This document shows, in pieces, positions 9,754-18,426 of a DNA stretch of 64,000 nucleotides (position 1 is its first letter; each line of letters starts with the position of its first letter). Source of the DNA: Clostridia bacterium (GTDB taxonomy: Bacteria > Bacillota > Clostridia > Oscillospirales > Acutalibacteraceae); assembly GCA_017503135.1 (NCBI GenBank), contig JAFVTQ010000004.1:310001-374000 (forward strand), given 5' to 3'. The notes below the pieces were generated by a model. That model was given only the letters and a program-made list of their open reading frames with translations. It searched no databases and was not told where the DNA came from. A program made the position numbers and the translations under genes.

Positions 9754-10352
9754 ATTGTAATCCCTCCAGGTCTGTTCTCAACCATACCATGAAGACCTTT
9801 TGTCATAAGAGTCAACCATAATTCTGCAACCTGTCTTGCGGTCCATTCAGGATGTTTATAAAACCAACAGTTCATAAGACCAATAGCTGCAAATTTGCCG
9901 TATTCTGTTGAAAAATCATAGATGCTTTGATTCATATTAGGAAAGAATGATTTGCATAAATCATAGATTCTGCCGTCAAGAAGAGTGGTGAGTTTGAAAA
10001 CGAATTCAGCGTCACCATGTACGCCCATAAGCATTGCAAATACTTCTTTATTCTCTTCAACAAATTTCGCATATTGTTCAAGAACATCGATAGGCTTTTT
10101 GATGACGGCTTTTGGGGTAACGCTATTGATGAATTCACCGAAATCATTATAGAGGTTAGTTTCGATTGATTCAACTAAATCTGCAATGTCCTTATAATGA
10201 AGATAGAATGTACCACGGTTGATTTCAACAAGGTCAGTGAGCTCTTTAACAGTAATTTTTGAAAGACTCTTTGTCTTTGAAAGCTCAGCAAGACCTTGAC
10301 GAATAAGTTTTTTCGTTCTTTTAACTCTTGTGTCATTATCGTTGATAGCCAT
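9750..10352 (-). CDS. TetR/AcrR family transcriptional regulator
   Basis: DNA-binding repressor of 200 residues. The N-terminal helix-turn-helix spans about residues 25-65 (ITVKELTDLVEINRGTFYLHYKD, the TetR signature ending in FYLHYKD). The rest is a helical ligand/dimer domain. It is the first gene of a two-gene operon with the CDF exporter and is divergent from the ABC transporter at 10546. Its promoter is overlapped by two inverted repeats (10379-10419), so it very likely represses itself and the exporter. The ligand is unknown. Confidence 0.92.
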   Translation of the reverse strand: MAINDNDTRVKRTKKLIRQGLAELSKTKSLSKITVKELTDLVEINRGTFYLHYKDIADLVESIETNLYNDFGEFINSVTPKAVIKKPIDVLEQYAKFVEENKEVFAMLMGVHGDAEFVFKLTTLLDGRIYDLCKSFFPNMNQSIYDFSTEYGKFAAIGLMNCWFYKHPEWTARQVAELWLTLMTKGLHGMVENRPGGITI

Positions 10353-10385
10353 AATATATCTCCTTAAATAATGTACTAGGTGTCG

Positions 10386-10414
10386 ATTATAGCACCAAAG
10401 TGTTCAATAATCAA
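10386..10414 (-). promoter_or_regulatory. Sigma-A promoter of the tetR-CDF operon
   Basis: Minus strand: TTGATT (10409-10414), a 17-base spacer, and an extended -10 TGCTATAAT whose TATAAT is at 10386-10391. It sits 35 bases upstream of the tetR ATG. Confidence 0.8.
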
Positions 10415-10419
10415 CACTT
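10398..10419. promoter_or_regulatory. Putative TetR operator (inverted repeat)
   Basis: Perfect 7-base arms AAGTGTT and AACACTT are separated by 8 bases and overlap the -35 and spacer of the tetR promoter. A second, shorter inverted repeat, GGTG-N10-CACC at about 10380-10397, covers the -10. Occupancy would block RNA polymerase. Confidence 0.65.
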
Positions 10420-10477
10420 GTCTATTATTTTTGTGAAATTCATAAAAAATTAACAAATATATTATATAAAATATGTG

Positions 10478-10506
10478 TAGCAATATTTTAAAATATATGA
10501 TACAAT
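10478..10506 (+). promoter_or_regulatory. Weak putative promoter for the ABC transporter operon
   Basis: TAGCAA (10478-10483), 17 bases, TACAAT (10501-10506). The -10 is good and the -35 poor. It lies about 60 bases downstream of the TetR operator, so the two are probably independently controlled. Confidence 0.4.
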
Positions 10507-10545
10507 TAACTGTATATATAAACTTTTACCTTAGGAGAGAAAAAA

Positions 10546-11247
10546 ATGTCATTTATCCAGTTTAATGATGTGGTAAAAACCTATAAAATGGGTGAGGTAG
10601 AAATCAAGGCTCTTGATGGAATCAGCTTCCCTATTGAACAGGGCGAATTTGTTGTAATTGTCGGACCATCAGGTGCAGGTAAAACAACTGTGCTTAACAT
10701 TCTTGGCGGAATGGATAAGCCTACATCGGGCGAAGTTTTAGTTGATGGAAAAGATATTTCAAAATATACAGAGCAAGAGCTTACAGGTTTCCGTCGTGAT
10801 GATGTAGGTTTTGTGTTCCAGTTCTATAATCTTGTGCAGAACCTTACAGCAGTTGAAAATGTTGAACTCTCTGCTCAAATTTGTGCAAATCCCATTGATG
10901 CAGAAAAAGTTCTCGGTGAAGTTGGTCTTGGCAACAGACTTGACAACTTCCCATCACAGCTTTCAGGTGGTGAGCAACAAAGAGTATCTATTGCCCGTGC
11001 GCTTGCAAAGAATCCCAAACTTTTGCTTTGCGACGAGCCAACAGGTGCTCTTGACTACATAACAGGTAAGTCAATTCTCAAGCTTTTGCAGGATACTTGT
11101 AAAGAAAAGAATATGACAGTTATTGTTATTACACATAACTCTGCATTGACACCAATGGCAGATAAAATTGTTAAAATCAAGAACGGACAGGTTGATAAAA
11201 TCCTCATTAATGAAAATCCTGCTCCTGTTGAACAGATTGAATGGTAA
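10546..11247 (+). CDS. ABC transporter ATP-binding protein (MacB/LolD/FtsE-like)
   Basis: ATPase of 233 residues that would energise the adjacent FtsX-type permease. Walker [10 protein letters not shown] is at about 40-48, the Q-loop is VFQFYNL, the signature is LSGGEQQR, Walker B is [12 protein letters not shown], and the switch His lies in VITHN. The motif spacing and the EPTGALD form are typical of the MacB/YknY/LolD class, which extrudes peptides, lipids or antimicrobials rather than importing solutes. An AGGAGA ribosome site precedes the ATG, and the gap to the permease is 24 bases. Confidence 0.95.
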   Translation: MSFIQFNDVVKTYKMGEVEIKALDGISFPIEQGEFVVIVGPSGAGKTTVLNILGGMDKPTSGEVLVDGKDISKYTEQELTGFRRDDVGFVFQFYNLVQNLTAVENVELSAQICANPIDAEKVLGEVGLGNRLDNFPSQLSGGEQQRVSIARALAKNPKLLLCDEPTGALDYITGKSILKLLQDTCKEKNMTVIVITHNSALTPMADKIVKIKNGQVDKILINENPAPVEQIEW

Positions 11248-11271
11248 TCAGCGCAGAAAAGGAAGAAAAAA

Positions 11272-14200
11272 ATGACTAAATCGTTAAGAAAAGATTTTGG
11301 CAGAGAAATAAAGAAGAATTTTGGTCGCTTTATTTCAATTTTGCTCATTGCTGCTTTGGGTGTGGCTTTCTATTCGGGTATCCGTTCAGCAATGCCTGCA
11401 ATGCATAAAACTGCCGATAAAGTATATGATGCGGAAAACTTTATGGATATCCGTGTTATTGGTACTCTGGGTTTAACCAGAAATGACCTCAATAAAATAA
11501 AAGGTGTTCAGGGCGTTAATATGGCAGAAGGCTCAATCCAGAAGGATTATATCTGCCTTGTTAATTCAAATGAAATTGTTACAAAGATAATGTCAATGCC
11601 CGAAACAATCAATGATGTTAAAGTCAGCGAAGGCAGATTCCCCACAGTTTATAACGAATGTGTAGTCAGCCGTGAGTTTATCGAAGCATCAGGGCTTAAA
11701 ATTGGTGACAGTGTTACATTCACAAGTGGTTCTGATGAAGATATTTTTGACACTCTCGCTGCTGATACATACACAATTGTAGGTATAGGCTCAACCTCAT
11801 ATTTCCTTAATGGCGATATGGGCACAAGCAGTATCGGTGACGGTATCGTTGACGGTTACATCGTTATTCCTGAAGAAGCATTTGTAATTGATTATTATAC
11901 AAATGTCCATGTACTTGTTGACGGTGTAAAAGAGCTTAACTGTTACAGCGACGAATATAAAGCAAAAGTTCAAACAGTAATCGACGCTATTAAAAATATA
12001 TCTGAGAAACGTTGTGCAATTCGTTTCAGTGAAGTTCGTTCAAAGAGCGCCGAAATGCTTCAAAGCGCAGTTAATGACTATGAAAAAGCAAAATTGACTG
12101 CTGAAACAGAGTTGGCTGATTCATATCAGAAACTTCTTGATACTGAAGCTATGCTTCAAGATGCAAGAGAAAAGTTTGAAGAAGAAAAACAGGTTTTAGC
12201 AAATGCTGAAACTGAACTTCCACTCAGAAAGCAACAGATTGCCGAAGCAGAAAAAGAAATTGCTGAGGGCGAGAAAGAGCTTAACCGAATGGAAGCTTCT
12301 TATGAAGAACAAAAGGGTAAGGTTCAGGTTGCAAAGGATGCTTATGAGCAAATGCTTCAGGACCCTAATGTTACCGACCAAGAATTAGAAGAAGCAAGAA
12401 ATGCACTTTTACTTGTTACCGGTATTTATGACACTCTCGAAAAACAGATGAAAGCAAAGAGAACAGAGTTAGAAGACGGTAAAAAAGAAGTTGAAGAGGG
12501 CAAGAAAACAATCGCAGAGGTTGAAAAGGTTCTTGCAGATAAAAGTGCAATAACAGAAACAGAAAAGAAGCTTACTGATGCTGAAATTGAACTTCAACGT
12601 GGTAAAGAACAATATGAAATCGCAAAGCAAGACGCAATCGATGAGCTTGCAGATGCAAAAGAGAAACTTTCAAAGGCAGAAACAGACATCAACAATATGG
12701 AAATGCCTGTTTGGTATGTTCTTGACAGAACATCTGTTGAGTCAAATATGAGTTTCACAACTGATGCTGAAAGCATTGGTGCAATCGGCACTGTTTTCCC
12801 AATTATTTTCTTCATTGTTGCAGCACTTGTTGCTCTTACAACAATGACTCGTATGGTTGAAGAGCAGAGAACACAGATTGGTACTCTCAAGGCCTTGGGA
12901 TATAGCCAAAAAGCAATTGCATCAAAATATATCTATTATGCTTTATATGCAACACTTATCGGTGGCGTAATCGGTGTAGTTGTGGGTGAATACACAATCC
13001 CGACAATCATCGTTTCTGCTTATAAGATGGTTTATTATAACCTTGGGGATAGTGTAATCGAGTTTAATGCTCTTTATGGTATAACAGCAGTTATTGCAGC
13101 GATTATCTGTACAGTTGGTGCAGCATATTTTGCTTGTTACAAAACACTTCGTGGTGGTGCAGCAGAGCTTATGCGACCAGAAGCACCAAAAGCAGGTAAG
13201 AGAATTTTACTTGAAAAGATTGACGCTATCTGGGAAAGACTTGACTTTGGTCAGAAAGCTGCAATGAGAAATCTTTTCAGATATAAAAAGCGTTTCTTTA
13301 TGACACTTTTTGGTGTGGGCGGATGTATGGCTCTCTTGCTTGTTGGTTTTGGTATCCGTGACTCAGTTTCGGCTATGGCAAATAACCAATATGGCGATGT
13401 ATTCCAGTTTGACGGAGTTGTAAGCGTTGATTCAACACTTACAAGAGCACAACGTCGTGCAATGCTTGCAGATATTTCTGATTTGTCAGATGTTGAAAGT
13501 GGCTTGCAGGCAAACAGAACAATGGTATATGCAACAAATTCAAATGACGCAAAATTTGAAAACGAAGAGAATGCATATCTTGTTGTACCAAGAAATATTG
13601 ATGACTTCAAACAGTTTATAAAACTTGAAGAAAGAACAGGGCTTTTGACTGATTTGAATCTCACAGATGATGGCGTAATCATTACAGAAAAATACGCAAA
13701 TATGTTGGGTGTTGGTGTGGGTGACAGCATTTTCATAAGAAAAGGTGAGTCAGACGCATTCCCTAAAGAAGTTAAAATTACAGGTATAACAGAAAACTAT
13801 ATTTTCCATTATATCTATATGACACCTAATCTTTACCAGACAATTTATAATGAATCTGCTGAGCTTAACACAATTTATCTCAAAACAACAGATGTTGTGA
13901 ATGTTGCAGATTTCAGTGAACAAATTCTTAAAATCAATGGCGTTAATACAATTACAATGAACGAAACAGAACTTAACGACATTAAAGATGTTATCAACAG
14001 ACTTTATTTTGTTATTGTAATAATGATTCTCGCAGCAGGTGCTTTGGCATTCATCGTTCTTTATAATCTTAATAATATCAACATTACCGAAAGAAGACGC
14101 GAACTTGCAACACTTAAACTTTTAGGTTTCTATGATAATGAAACTGCGGCTTATGTGTTCCGTGAAAATATTGTGCTTACAGTTCTCGGCACAATTCTCG

Positions 14201-14403
14201 GTATCTTCTTAGGTATTGTTTTACACAAGTTTGTTATGGTTACTGTTGAAACAGATATTTATATGTTCGGCAGAGAGCTTCAATGGTATAGCATTTTAAT
14301 CGGCGCAATTCTTACAGTTGTATTCTCATTGATAGTGAACTTTGTAATGTATTTCAAACTTAAAAAGATTGATATGATTGAATCACTTAAGAGTGTAGAA
14401 TAA
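11272..14403 (+). CDS. Large FtsX-family ABC transporter permease with coiled-coil extracellular domain
   Basis: Membrane partner of the preceding ATPase, 1043 residues. A first TM near residues 20-40 (FISILLIAALGVAFYSGI) is followed by an extracellular MacB-like domain. An unusually long Glu/Lys/Ala-rich coiled coil covers about residues 265-480. The first FtsX domain (about 500-635) contains FPIIFFIVAALVALTTMTRM, and after a further TM (about 675-695) and soluble domain, a second FtsX domain occupies the last 130 residues. The two-FtsX arrangement resembles Firmicute antimicrobial-peptide or lipoprotein-type exporters. No substrate gene or two-component system is adjacent. The coiled coil suggests a periplasm-wall-spanning stalk, an inference only. 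Confidence 0.9.
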   Translation: MTKSLRKDFGREIKKNFGRFISILLIAALGVAFYSGIRSAMPAMHKTADKVYDAENFMDIRVIGTLGLTRNDLNKIKGVQGVNMAEGSIQKDYICLVNSNEIVTKIMSMPETINDVKVSEGRFPTVYNECVVSREFIEASGLKIGDSVTFTSGSDEDIFDTLAADTYTIVGIGSTSYFLNGDMGTSSIGDGIVDGYIVIPEEAFVIDYYTNVHVLVDGVKELNCYSDEYKAKVQTVIDAIKNISEKRCAIRFSEVRSKSAEMLQSAVNDYEKAKLTAETELADSYQKLLDTEAMLQDAREKFEEEKQVLANAETELPLRKQQIAEAEKEIAEGEKELNRMEASYEEQKGKVQVAKDAYEQMLQDPNVTDQELEEARNALLLVTGIYDTLEKQMKAKRTELEDGKKEVEEGKKTIAEVEKVLADKSAITETEKKLTDAEIELQRGKEQYEIAKQDAIDELADAKEKLSKAETDINNMEMPVWYVLDRTSVESNMSFTTDAESIGAIGTVFPIIFFIVAALVALTTMTRMVEEQRTQIGTLKALGYSQKAIASKYIYYALYATLIGGVIGVVVGEYTIPTIIVSAYKMVYYNLGDSVIEFNALYGITAVIAAIICTVGAAYFACYKTLRGGAAELMRPEAPKAGKRILLEKIDAIWERLDFGQKAAMRNLFRYKKRFFMTLFGVGGCMALLLVGFGIRDSVSAMANNQYGDVFQFDGVVSVDSTLTRAQRRAMLADISDLSDVESGLQANRTMVYATNSNDAKFENEENAYLVVPRNIDDFKQFIKLEERTGLLTDLNLTDDGVIITEKYANMLGVGVGDSIFIRKGESDAFPKEVKITGITENYIFHYIYMTPNLYQTIYNESAELNTIYLKTTDVVNVADFSEQILKINGVNTITMNETELNDIKDVINRLYFVIVIMILAAGALAFIVLYNLNNINITERRRELATLKLLGFYDNETAAYVFRENIVLTVLGTILGIFLGIVLHKFVMVTVETDIYMFGRELQWYSILIGAILTVVFSLIVNFVMYFKLKKIDMIESLKSVE

Positions 14404-14437
14404 AATCAAGCTAAAAATAAATGAAGGGGGAAGGATA

Positions 14438-15682
14438 ATGGGTTATTTTAAAAATTTAACAAGTAATATGTCTTTCAATGTCAGACGTGAAGAGTTTGAA
14501 CATTGGGAAGAACCTAAAATAAAAAAAGCATTGCATGTTGAATTTGCAACAAAAAATAGTTCAAGTGTTAAAGCCTTTTTGCCCATTGCCTGCTTACTCG
14601 CGCTTTTCATAATGTCAGTTTATTCATTTGGTGTTCATTGGGAACTTTATAATTTCCAATTGGATTATGCGTTGGTTTATCTGGCGTTATTTGTAATATC
14701 TTTTGTGTTCTATTTTGTTGTAAGACATCAATCAAAAGATATTGAGAAAAATGATAAAAAGATACTTGCAACGGTGAGTGTCTTGACAGCTTTTTATATG
14801 GTTTGGGTTTCGTTTTTGTTGTTCGTCAACAGAAATCTTGAAGCGTCAATTATCGTTTATACAGCTACAATAGTTATTATTACACAGGGTATTTATCTTG
14901 CACCAAGATATTCAGCATGGTTTGTAACATTGAGTACAACGTTGTTTTTAGTAACTAACTTTACAAGAAATGGGATAGAAGACCTTGACTTTGAAGCAAC
15001 AGTTGGTATCATCGTGTTGTCTTTCGTTTCATTTGTAGTTTCATATAGCCGTTATTGCAACCGTTGTCGAGCAGTTTATAATGAGATTCTCATTGTTGAG
15101 CAAAATCAACAGCTTGACGAAATGGTTAAAGAATTGCAAGAGCAAAAACATATTCTTGAAAAAACCAATGAAGAACTTGAAAATGCTTATGTCCGTGACA
15201 GTATGACAGGACTTTATAACCGTTGGTATTGGAACAAGGTTTTTGAAGAAGGCTTTGCAAGGTGTAAAGAAGCAAAAGATATGACAGCTATCTATATGAT
15301 GGACGTTGATAATTTTAAAAATATCAACGATACAAAGGGTCACTCAATGGGTGATAAATGCCTTATTGCTATTGCAGAGGTCCTTGAAAGAGAAACAAAG
15401 AGTATAGAAAATTGCAATGTTTACAGAATGGGTGGCGAAGAATTTGTTGTATTCTGTGAAGATATCGACAAGCCAAACGCAATAAAGCTTGCTGACTCGC
15501 TTCTTAAAAACATTCAGAATATCAGAATTATGGGGCTTGATACAATGCTCACTGTGAGCGTTGGTGTGCATATCCAAAAAGTCGAAAACCGTAGTGATAT
15601 TGAAGAATTTGTTGTCAAAGCTGATAAAGCTATGTATGAATCAAAAAATACAGGCAAAAACAAAGTTACATTGTCTTTTTAA
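14438..15682 (+). CDS. Membrane-bound diguanylate cyclase (GGDEF domain)
   Basis: Predicted to make cyclic di-GMP from two GTP. The 414 residues have six hydrophobic segments in the N-terminal half (about 45-210), a short coiled-coil linker (QLDEMVKELQEQKHILEKTNEEL) and a GGDEF domain. The active-site loop reads GGEEF at about residues 332-336, and metal-binding MDVDNFKNINDTKGH precedes it. No RxxD inhibitory I-site is seen a few residues before GGEEF, so product inhibition through the I-site is unlikely. The membrane part resembles no sensor family I can name. A GGGGGAAGG ribosome site precedes the ATG. Confidence 0.93.
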   Translation: MGYFKNLTSNMSFNVRREEFEHWEEPKIKKALHVEFATKNSSSVKAFLPIACLLALFIMSVYSFGVHWELYNFQLDYALVYLALFVISFVFYFVVRHQSKDIEKNDKKILATVSVLTAFYMVWVSFLLFVNRNLEASIIVYTATIVIITQGIYLAPRYSAWFVTLSTTLFLVTNFTRNGIEDLDFEATVGIIVLSFVSFVVSYSRYCNRCRAVYNEILIVEQNQQLDEMVKELQEQKHILEKTNEELENAYVRDSMTGLYNRWYWNKVFEEGFARCKEAKDMTAIYMMDVDNFKNINDTKGHSMGDKCLIAIAEVLERETKSIENCNVYRMGGEEFVVFCEDIDKPNAIKLADSLLKNIQNIRIMGLDTMLTVSVGVHIQKVENRSDIEEFVVKADKAMYESKNTGKNKVTLSF

Positions 15683-15695
15683 AGGAGAATAGATT

Positions 15696-16289
15696 ATGTT
15701 TCATCAATTAAATGCACCCGTTGCAGGTGATATGATTGCAACAATCAAAACAAATATGGGCGAAATCAAAATTAAGCTTTTCCCTGAATTTGCGCCAAAA
15801 GCAGTTGAGAATTTCACAACTCATGCAAAGAATGGTTATTATGACGGACTTATCTTCCACCGTGTAATCAATGACTTTATGATTCAGGGTGGTGACCCAT
15901 TAGGCACAGGCACAGGTGGACAAAGCATCTGGGGCAAGGCATTTGAAGACGAATTTACAGGTGAGCTTCATAACCTTCGTGGTGCTCTTTCAATGGCAAA
16001 TGCAGGGCCAAATACAAATGGTAGCCAATTCTTTATTGTTCAGGCAAAAGAAGTGCCAGAAGATTTGCTTGACCAGATGAGAAGCGCCCGTGAAGACCTT
16101 TTCCCAACAGAATGTATTGAAGCATATGAAGAAATCGGTGGCACACCTTGGCTTGATTTCCGTCACACAGTTTTCGGTCAGGTATTTGAAGGTATGGATG
16201 TTGTTGACGCAATCGCTAAAGTACCTGCTGACTATTTTAACAATAAGCCAAAAGAAGATGTAATCATCGAAACAATTATCATTGAATAA
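15696..16289 (+). CDS. Cyclophilin-type peptidyl-prolyl cis-trans isomerase
   Basis: Catalyses proline isomerisation during protein folding. The 197 residues lack a signal peptide, so it is cytosolic. Core motifs are [15 protein letters not shown] (catalytic Arg), [19 protein letters not shown] and [15 protein letters not shown]. Relative to 145-165-residue bacterial cyclophilins it has a short N-terminal extension and an insert after the FFI strand (about residues 110-150). It begins 13 bases after the cyclase gene behind AAAGGAG, and a terminator follows. Confidence 0.95.
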   Translation: MFHQLNAPVAGDMIATIKTNMGEIKIKLFPEFAPKAVENFTTHAKNGYYDGLIFHRVINDFMIQGGDPLGTGTGGQSIWGKAFEDEFTGELHNLRGALSMANAGPNTNGSQFFIVQAKEVPEDLLDQMRSAREDLFPTECIEAYEEIGGTPWLDFRHTVFGQVFEGMDVVDAIAKVPADYFNNKPKEDVIIETIIIE

Positions 16290-16293
16290 GAAT

Positions 16294-16317
16294 AAAGGCA
16301 GGGGAAACTCTGCCTTT
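16294..16317 (+). terminator. Intrinsic terminator after the cyclophilin gene
   Basis: Stem AAAGGCAG / CTGCCTTT with an 8-base loop, then a T-run. It separates the cyclophilin from the MTA salvage genes, whose ribosome site starts only a few bases later, so some readthrough must supply them unless a promoter lies further upstream. Confidence 0.85.
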
Positions 16318-16330
16318 TTTGGAGAAAATT

Positions 16331-17623
16331 ATGTTATTTAAAAACATTTCACTTATCAACGAAAACCTTGAAATCCAGAACAATATGTATGTTGGTGTTA
16401 AGGGCGATAAAATTGACTATATCGGAGTAGCAAAACCACAGGAAAACTATGGTGAAGAATATGATGGCACAGGCAAAGTCCTTTCATCAGGCTTTGTTAA
16501 TCTTCACACTCATTCACCAATGACGCTTCTTCGTGGTTATGCCGAAAATCTGCCACTTGACCGTTGGCTTAACGAAAAGGTTTTCCCATTTGAAGACAGA
16601 CTCAACTGTGACCGTGCTTATTATGGTACAATGCTCTCAATCGCAGAAATGTTAAGTAGTGGCACAACATCATTTACCGATATGTATTTCTTCGGTGATG
16701 GGGTAATGAAAGCTGTTATTGACAGTAAAGCAAAGACTAATTTTGGTCGTTCAATCGTGTCATTCGTTGATGAAGATATTACTAAAAATGATAGATTTCA
16801 AGAGGGTATTTACCTTGCAGAAAAATATCATAATACGCAGAATGGCAAAATCAAAATTGATATGAGTTTGCACGCTGAATACACAAACCGACTTTCAATT
16901 ATCGAACAGTTTGGTGAATATACAAACGGCAAAGATTATATAAATCATATTCACTTGTCCGAAACAAAAGCAGAGCACGAAAACTGCAAAGCAAAATACG
17001 GCAAAACTCCAGCTCGCCTTTTCTATGATGCAAAGGTACTCAACAGTCCTACAATCCTTGCACATTGCGTGTGGGTTGAAGACGAAGATATGGATATTTT
17101 CAAGGAAATGGGCGTAACAGTAGCACATTGTCCTGCAAGTAATATGAAGCTTGGCAGTGGTTTCTGCAACACATATAAAATGCTTAGTAAAGGTATAAAT
17201 ATCGGTATTGGCACTGACTCAGCAGCAAGTAATAACGGACTTGATATTATGCGAGAAATGTATCTTGCAGCACTCTTGCCAAAAGGTGTTAACAATCAGG
17301 CAGATATAGTAACTCCGCAGGATATTTATAAAATGGCAACCATTAACGGATATAAGGCACAGGGAAGAAACGATTGCGGTGCTATAAAAGTTGGCAACAA
17401 AGCCGATTTAATCGTGCTAGATATGATAACACCTAATATGTACCCTGATTTTGATATACTTAATAATATAGTATATTCAGCAAACAAGAGTAATGTGGTG
17501 CTTACAATGGTTGATGGTGAAGTCCTTTATAAAAATGGTGAATTCACAACTATTGACGTTGAAAGAATGGGATATGAAGTAAGCAGACTTGTCCGCGAAG
17601 TAGTAAATGAGGTTAATGCATAA
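16331..17623 (+). CDS. mtaD: 5'-methylthioadenosine / S-adenosylhomocysteine deaminase
   Basis: Amidohydrolase that deaminates MTA to methylthioinosine and SAH to S-inosylhomocysteine. The start is the ATG at 16331 with GGAG 6 bases upstream; an earlier in-frame TTG has no site. The 430 residues show the metal-dependent barrel motifs HTHSPMTLLRGYAENLPL (HxH), HLSETKAEHE, ILAHCVWV and GTDSAASNN (metal Asp). The MTLLRG and LPLxxWL segments are typical of the MtaD/SahD branch rather than guanine or cytosine deaminase. Its stop overlaps the start of the phosphorylase (TAATG), and mtnA follows, matching an MTA-recycling role. Confidence 0.9.
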   Translation: MLFKNISLINENLEIQNNMYVGVKGDKIDYIGVAKPQENYGEEYDGTGKVLSSGFVNLHTHSPMTLLRGYAENLPLDRWLNEKVFPFEDRLNCDRAYYGTMLSIAEMLSSGTTSFTDMYFFGDGVMKAVIDSKAKTNFGRSIVSFVDEDITKNDRFQEGIYLAEKYHNTQNGKIKIDMSLHAEYTNRLSIIEQFGEYTNGKDYINHIHLSETKAEHENCKAKYGKTPARLFYDAKVLNSPTILAHCVWVEDEDMDIFKEMGVTVAHCPASNMKLGSGFCNTYKMLSKGINIGIGTDSAASNNGLDIMREMYLAALLPKGVNNQADIVTPQDIYKMATINGYKAQGRNDCGAIKVGNKADLIVLDMITPNMYPDFDILNNIVYSANKSNVVLTMVDGEVLYKNGEFTTIDVERMGYEVSRLVREVVNEVNA

Positions 17624-18426
17624 TGATTGAAAAAGCAGTTGAATTTATAAAAACAAAAATTACTGAAACTTATGAAATCGGTATCATTCTTGGTAGTGGT
17701 TTAGGCACTTTGGTCGAGAAAATCGACAACCCAAAATATGTTGACTATGCTGATATTCCAAATTTTCCTGTGTCAACTGCACCTGGTCATGTAGGTCGTT
17801 TCGTTTTTGGTACACTTAACGGTAAAAAGGTTATGTGTATGCAGGGCAGAATTCACCTTTATGAAGGCTATGAAGTGCAGAATGTTGTAATGCCAATTCG
17901 TGTTATGAAAATGATGGGCGTTAAAAAGCTTATTGTTACAAATGCAGCGGGTGGTATTAACGAGAGTTTTGATGTTGGTGACATTATGGTTATTACTGAC
18001 CATATTAATTTCACAGGCAAAAACTGTCTTATAGGTAAAAATGATGATGAGTTTGGCTGTCGCTTTCCTGATATGAGTTTTGCCTATGCACCAAGTCTTC
18101 GCGAAATCGCATTTAATTGTGCAGAAAAATTAGGTATGAAATTACAACAGGGTGTGTATGTCGGTTGCACAGGTCCAAGCTATGAAACTCCTGCTGAAAT
18201 CCGTGCATTCAGAATTATGGGTGCAGATACTGTTGGTATGTCAACCGTGCAAGAGGTAATCGCTGCAAATCATTGTGGTATAGATGTTTTAGGCTTCTCA
18301 CTTGTTTCAAATAAAGCGGCAGGACTTTCAGGTGAAAGACTTACTGAAGAAGAAGTGCTTACAATTGGCAGACAAAAAAGTGAAGAAATGCAAAAACTTA
18401 TTACCGAAATCGTAGGTGAACTTTAA
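17623..18426 (+). CDS. punA: Purine nucleoside phosphorylase, probably acting on inosine-type nucleosides including methylthioinosine
   Basis: Trimeric-class phosphorylase of 267 residues that splits 6-oxopurine nucleosides with phosphate. Visible motifs are ILGSGLG (phosphate loop), PGHVGRFVFG, GRIHLYEGY, VTNAAGGIN, GPSYETPAEIRAF and GMSTVQEVIAAN. The base-binding position reads Asn in SLVSNKAAG, the 6-oxopurine form; MTA phosphorylases have Asp there. That fits a substrate already deaminated by the preceding enzyme. The start overlaps mtaD (TAATG) and the stop overlaps mtnA (TAATG), indicating tight coupling. General inosine/guanosine salvage remains possible. Confidence 0.92.
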   Translation: MIEKAVEFIKTKITETYEIGIILGSGLGTLVEKIDNPKYVDYADIPNFPVSTAPGHVGRFVFGTLNGKKVMCMQGRIHLYEGYEVQNVVMPIRVMKMMGVKKLIVTNAAGGINESFDVGDIMVITDHINFTGKNCLIGKNDDEFGCRFPDMSFAYAPSLREIAFNCAEKLGMKLQQGVYVGCTGPSYETPAEIRAFRIMGADTVGMSTVQEVIAANHCGIDVLGFSLVSNKAAGLSGERLTEEEVLTIGRQKSEEMQKLITEIVGEL

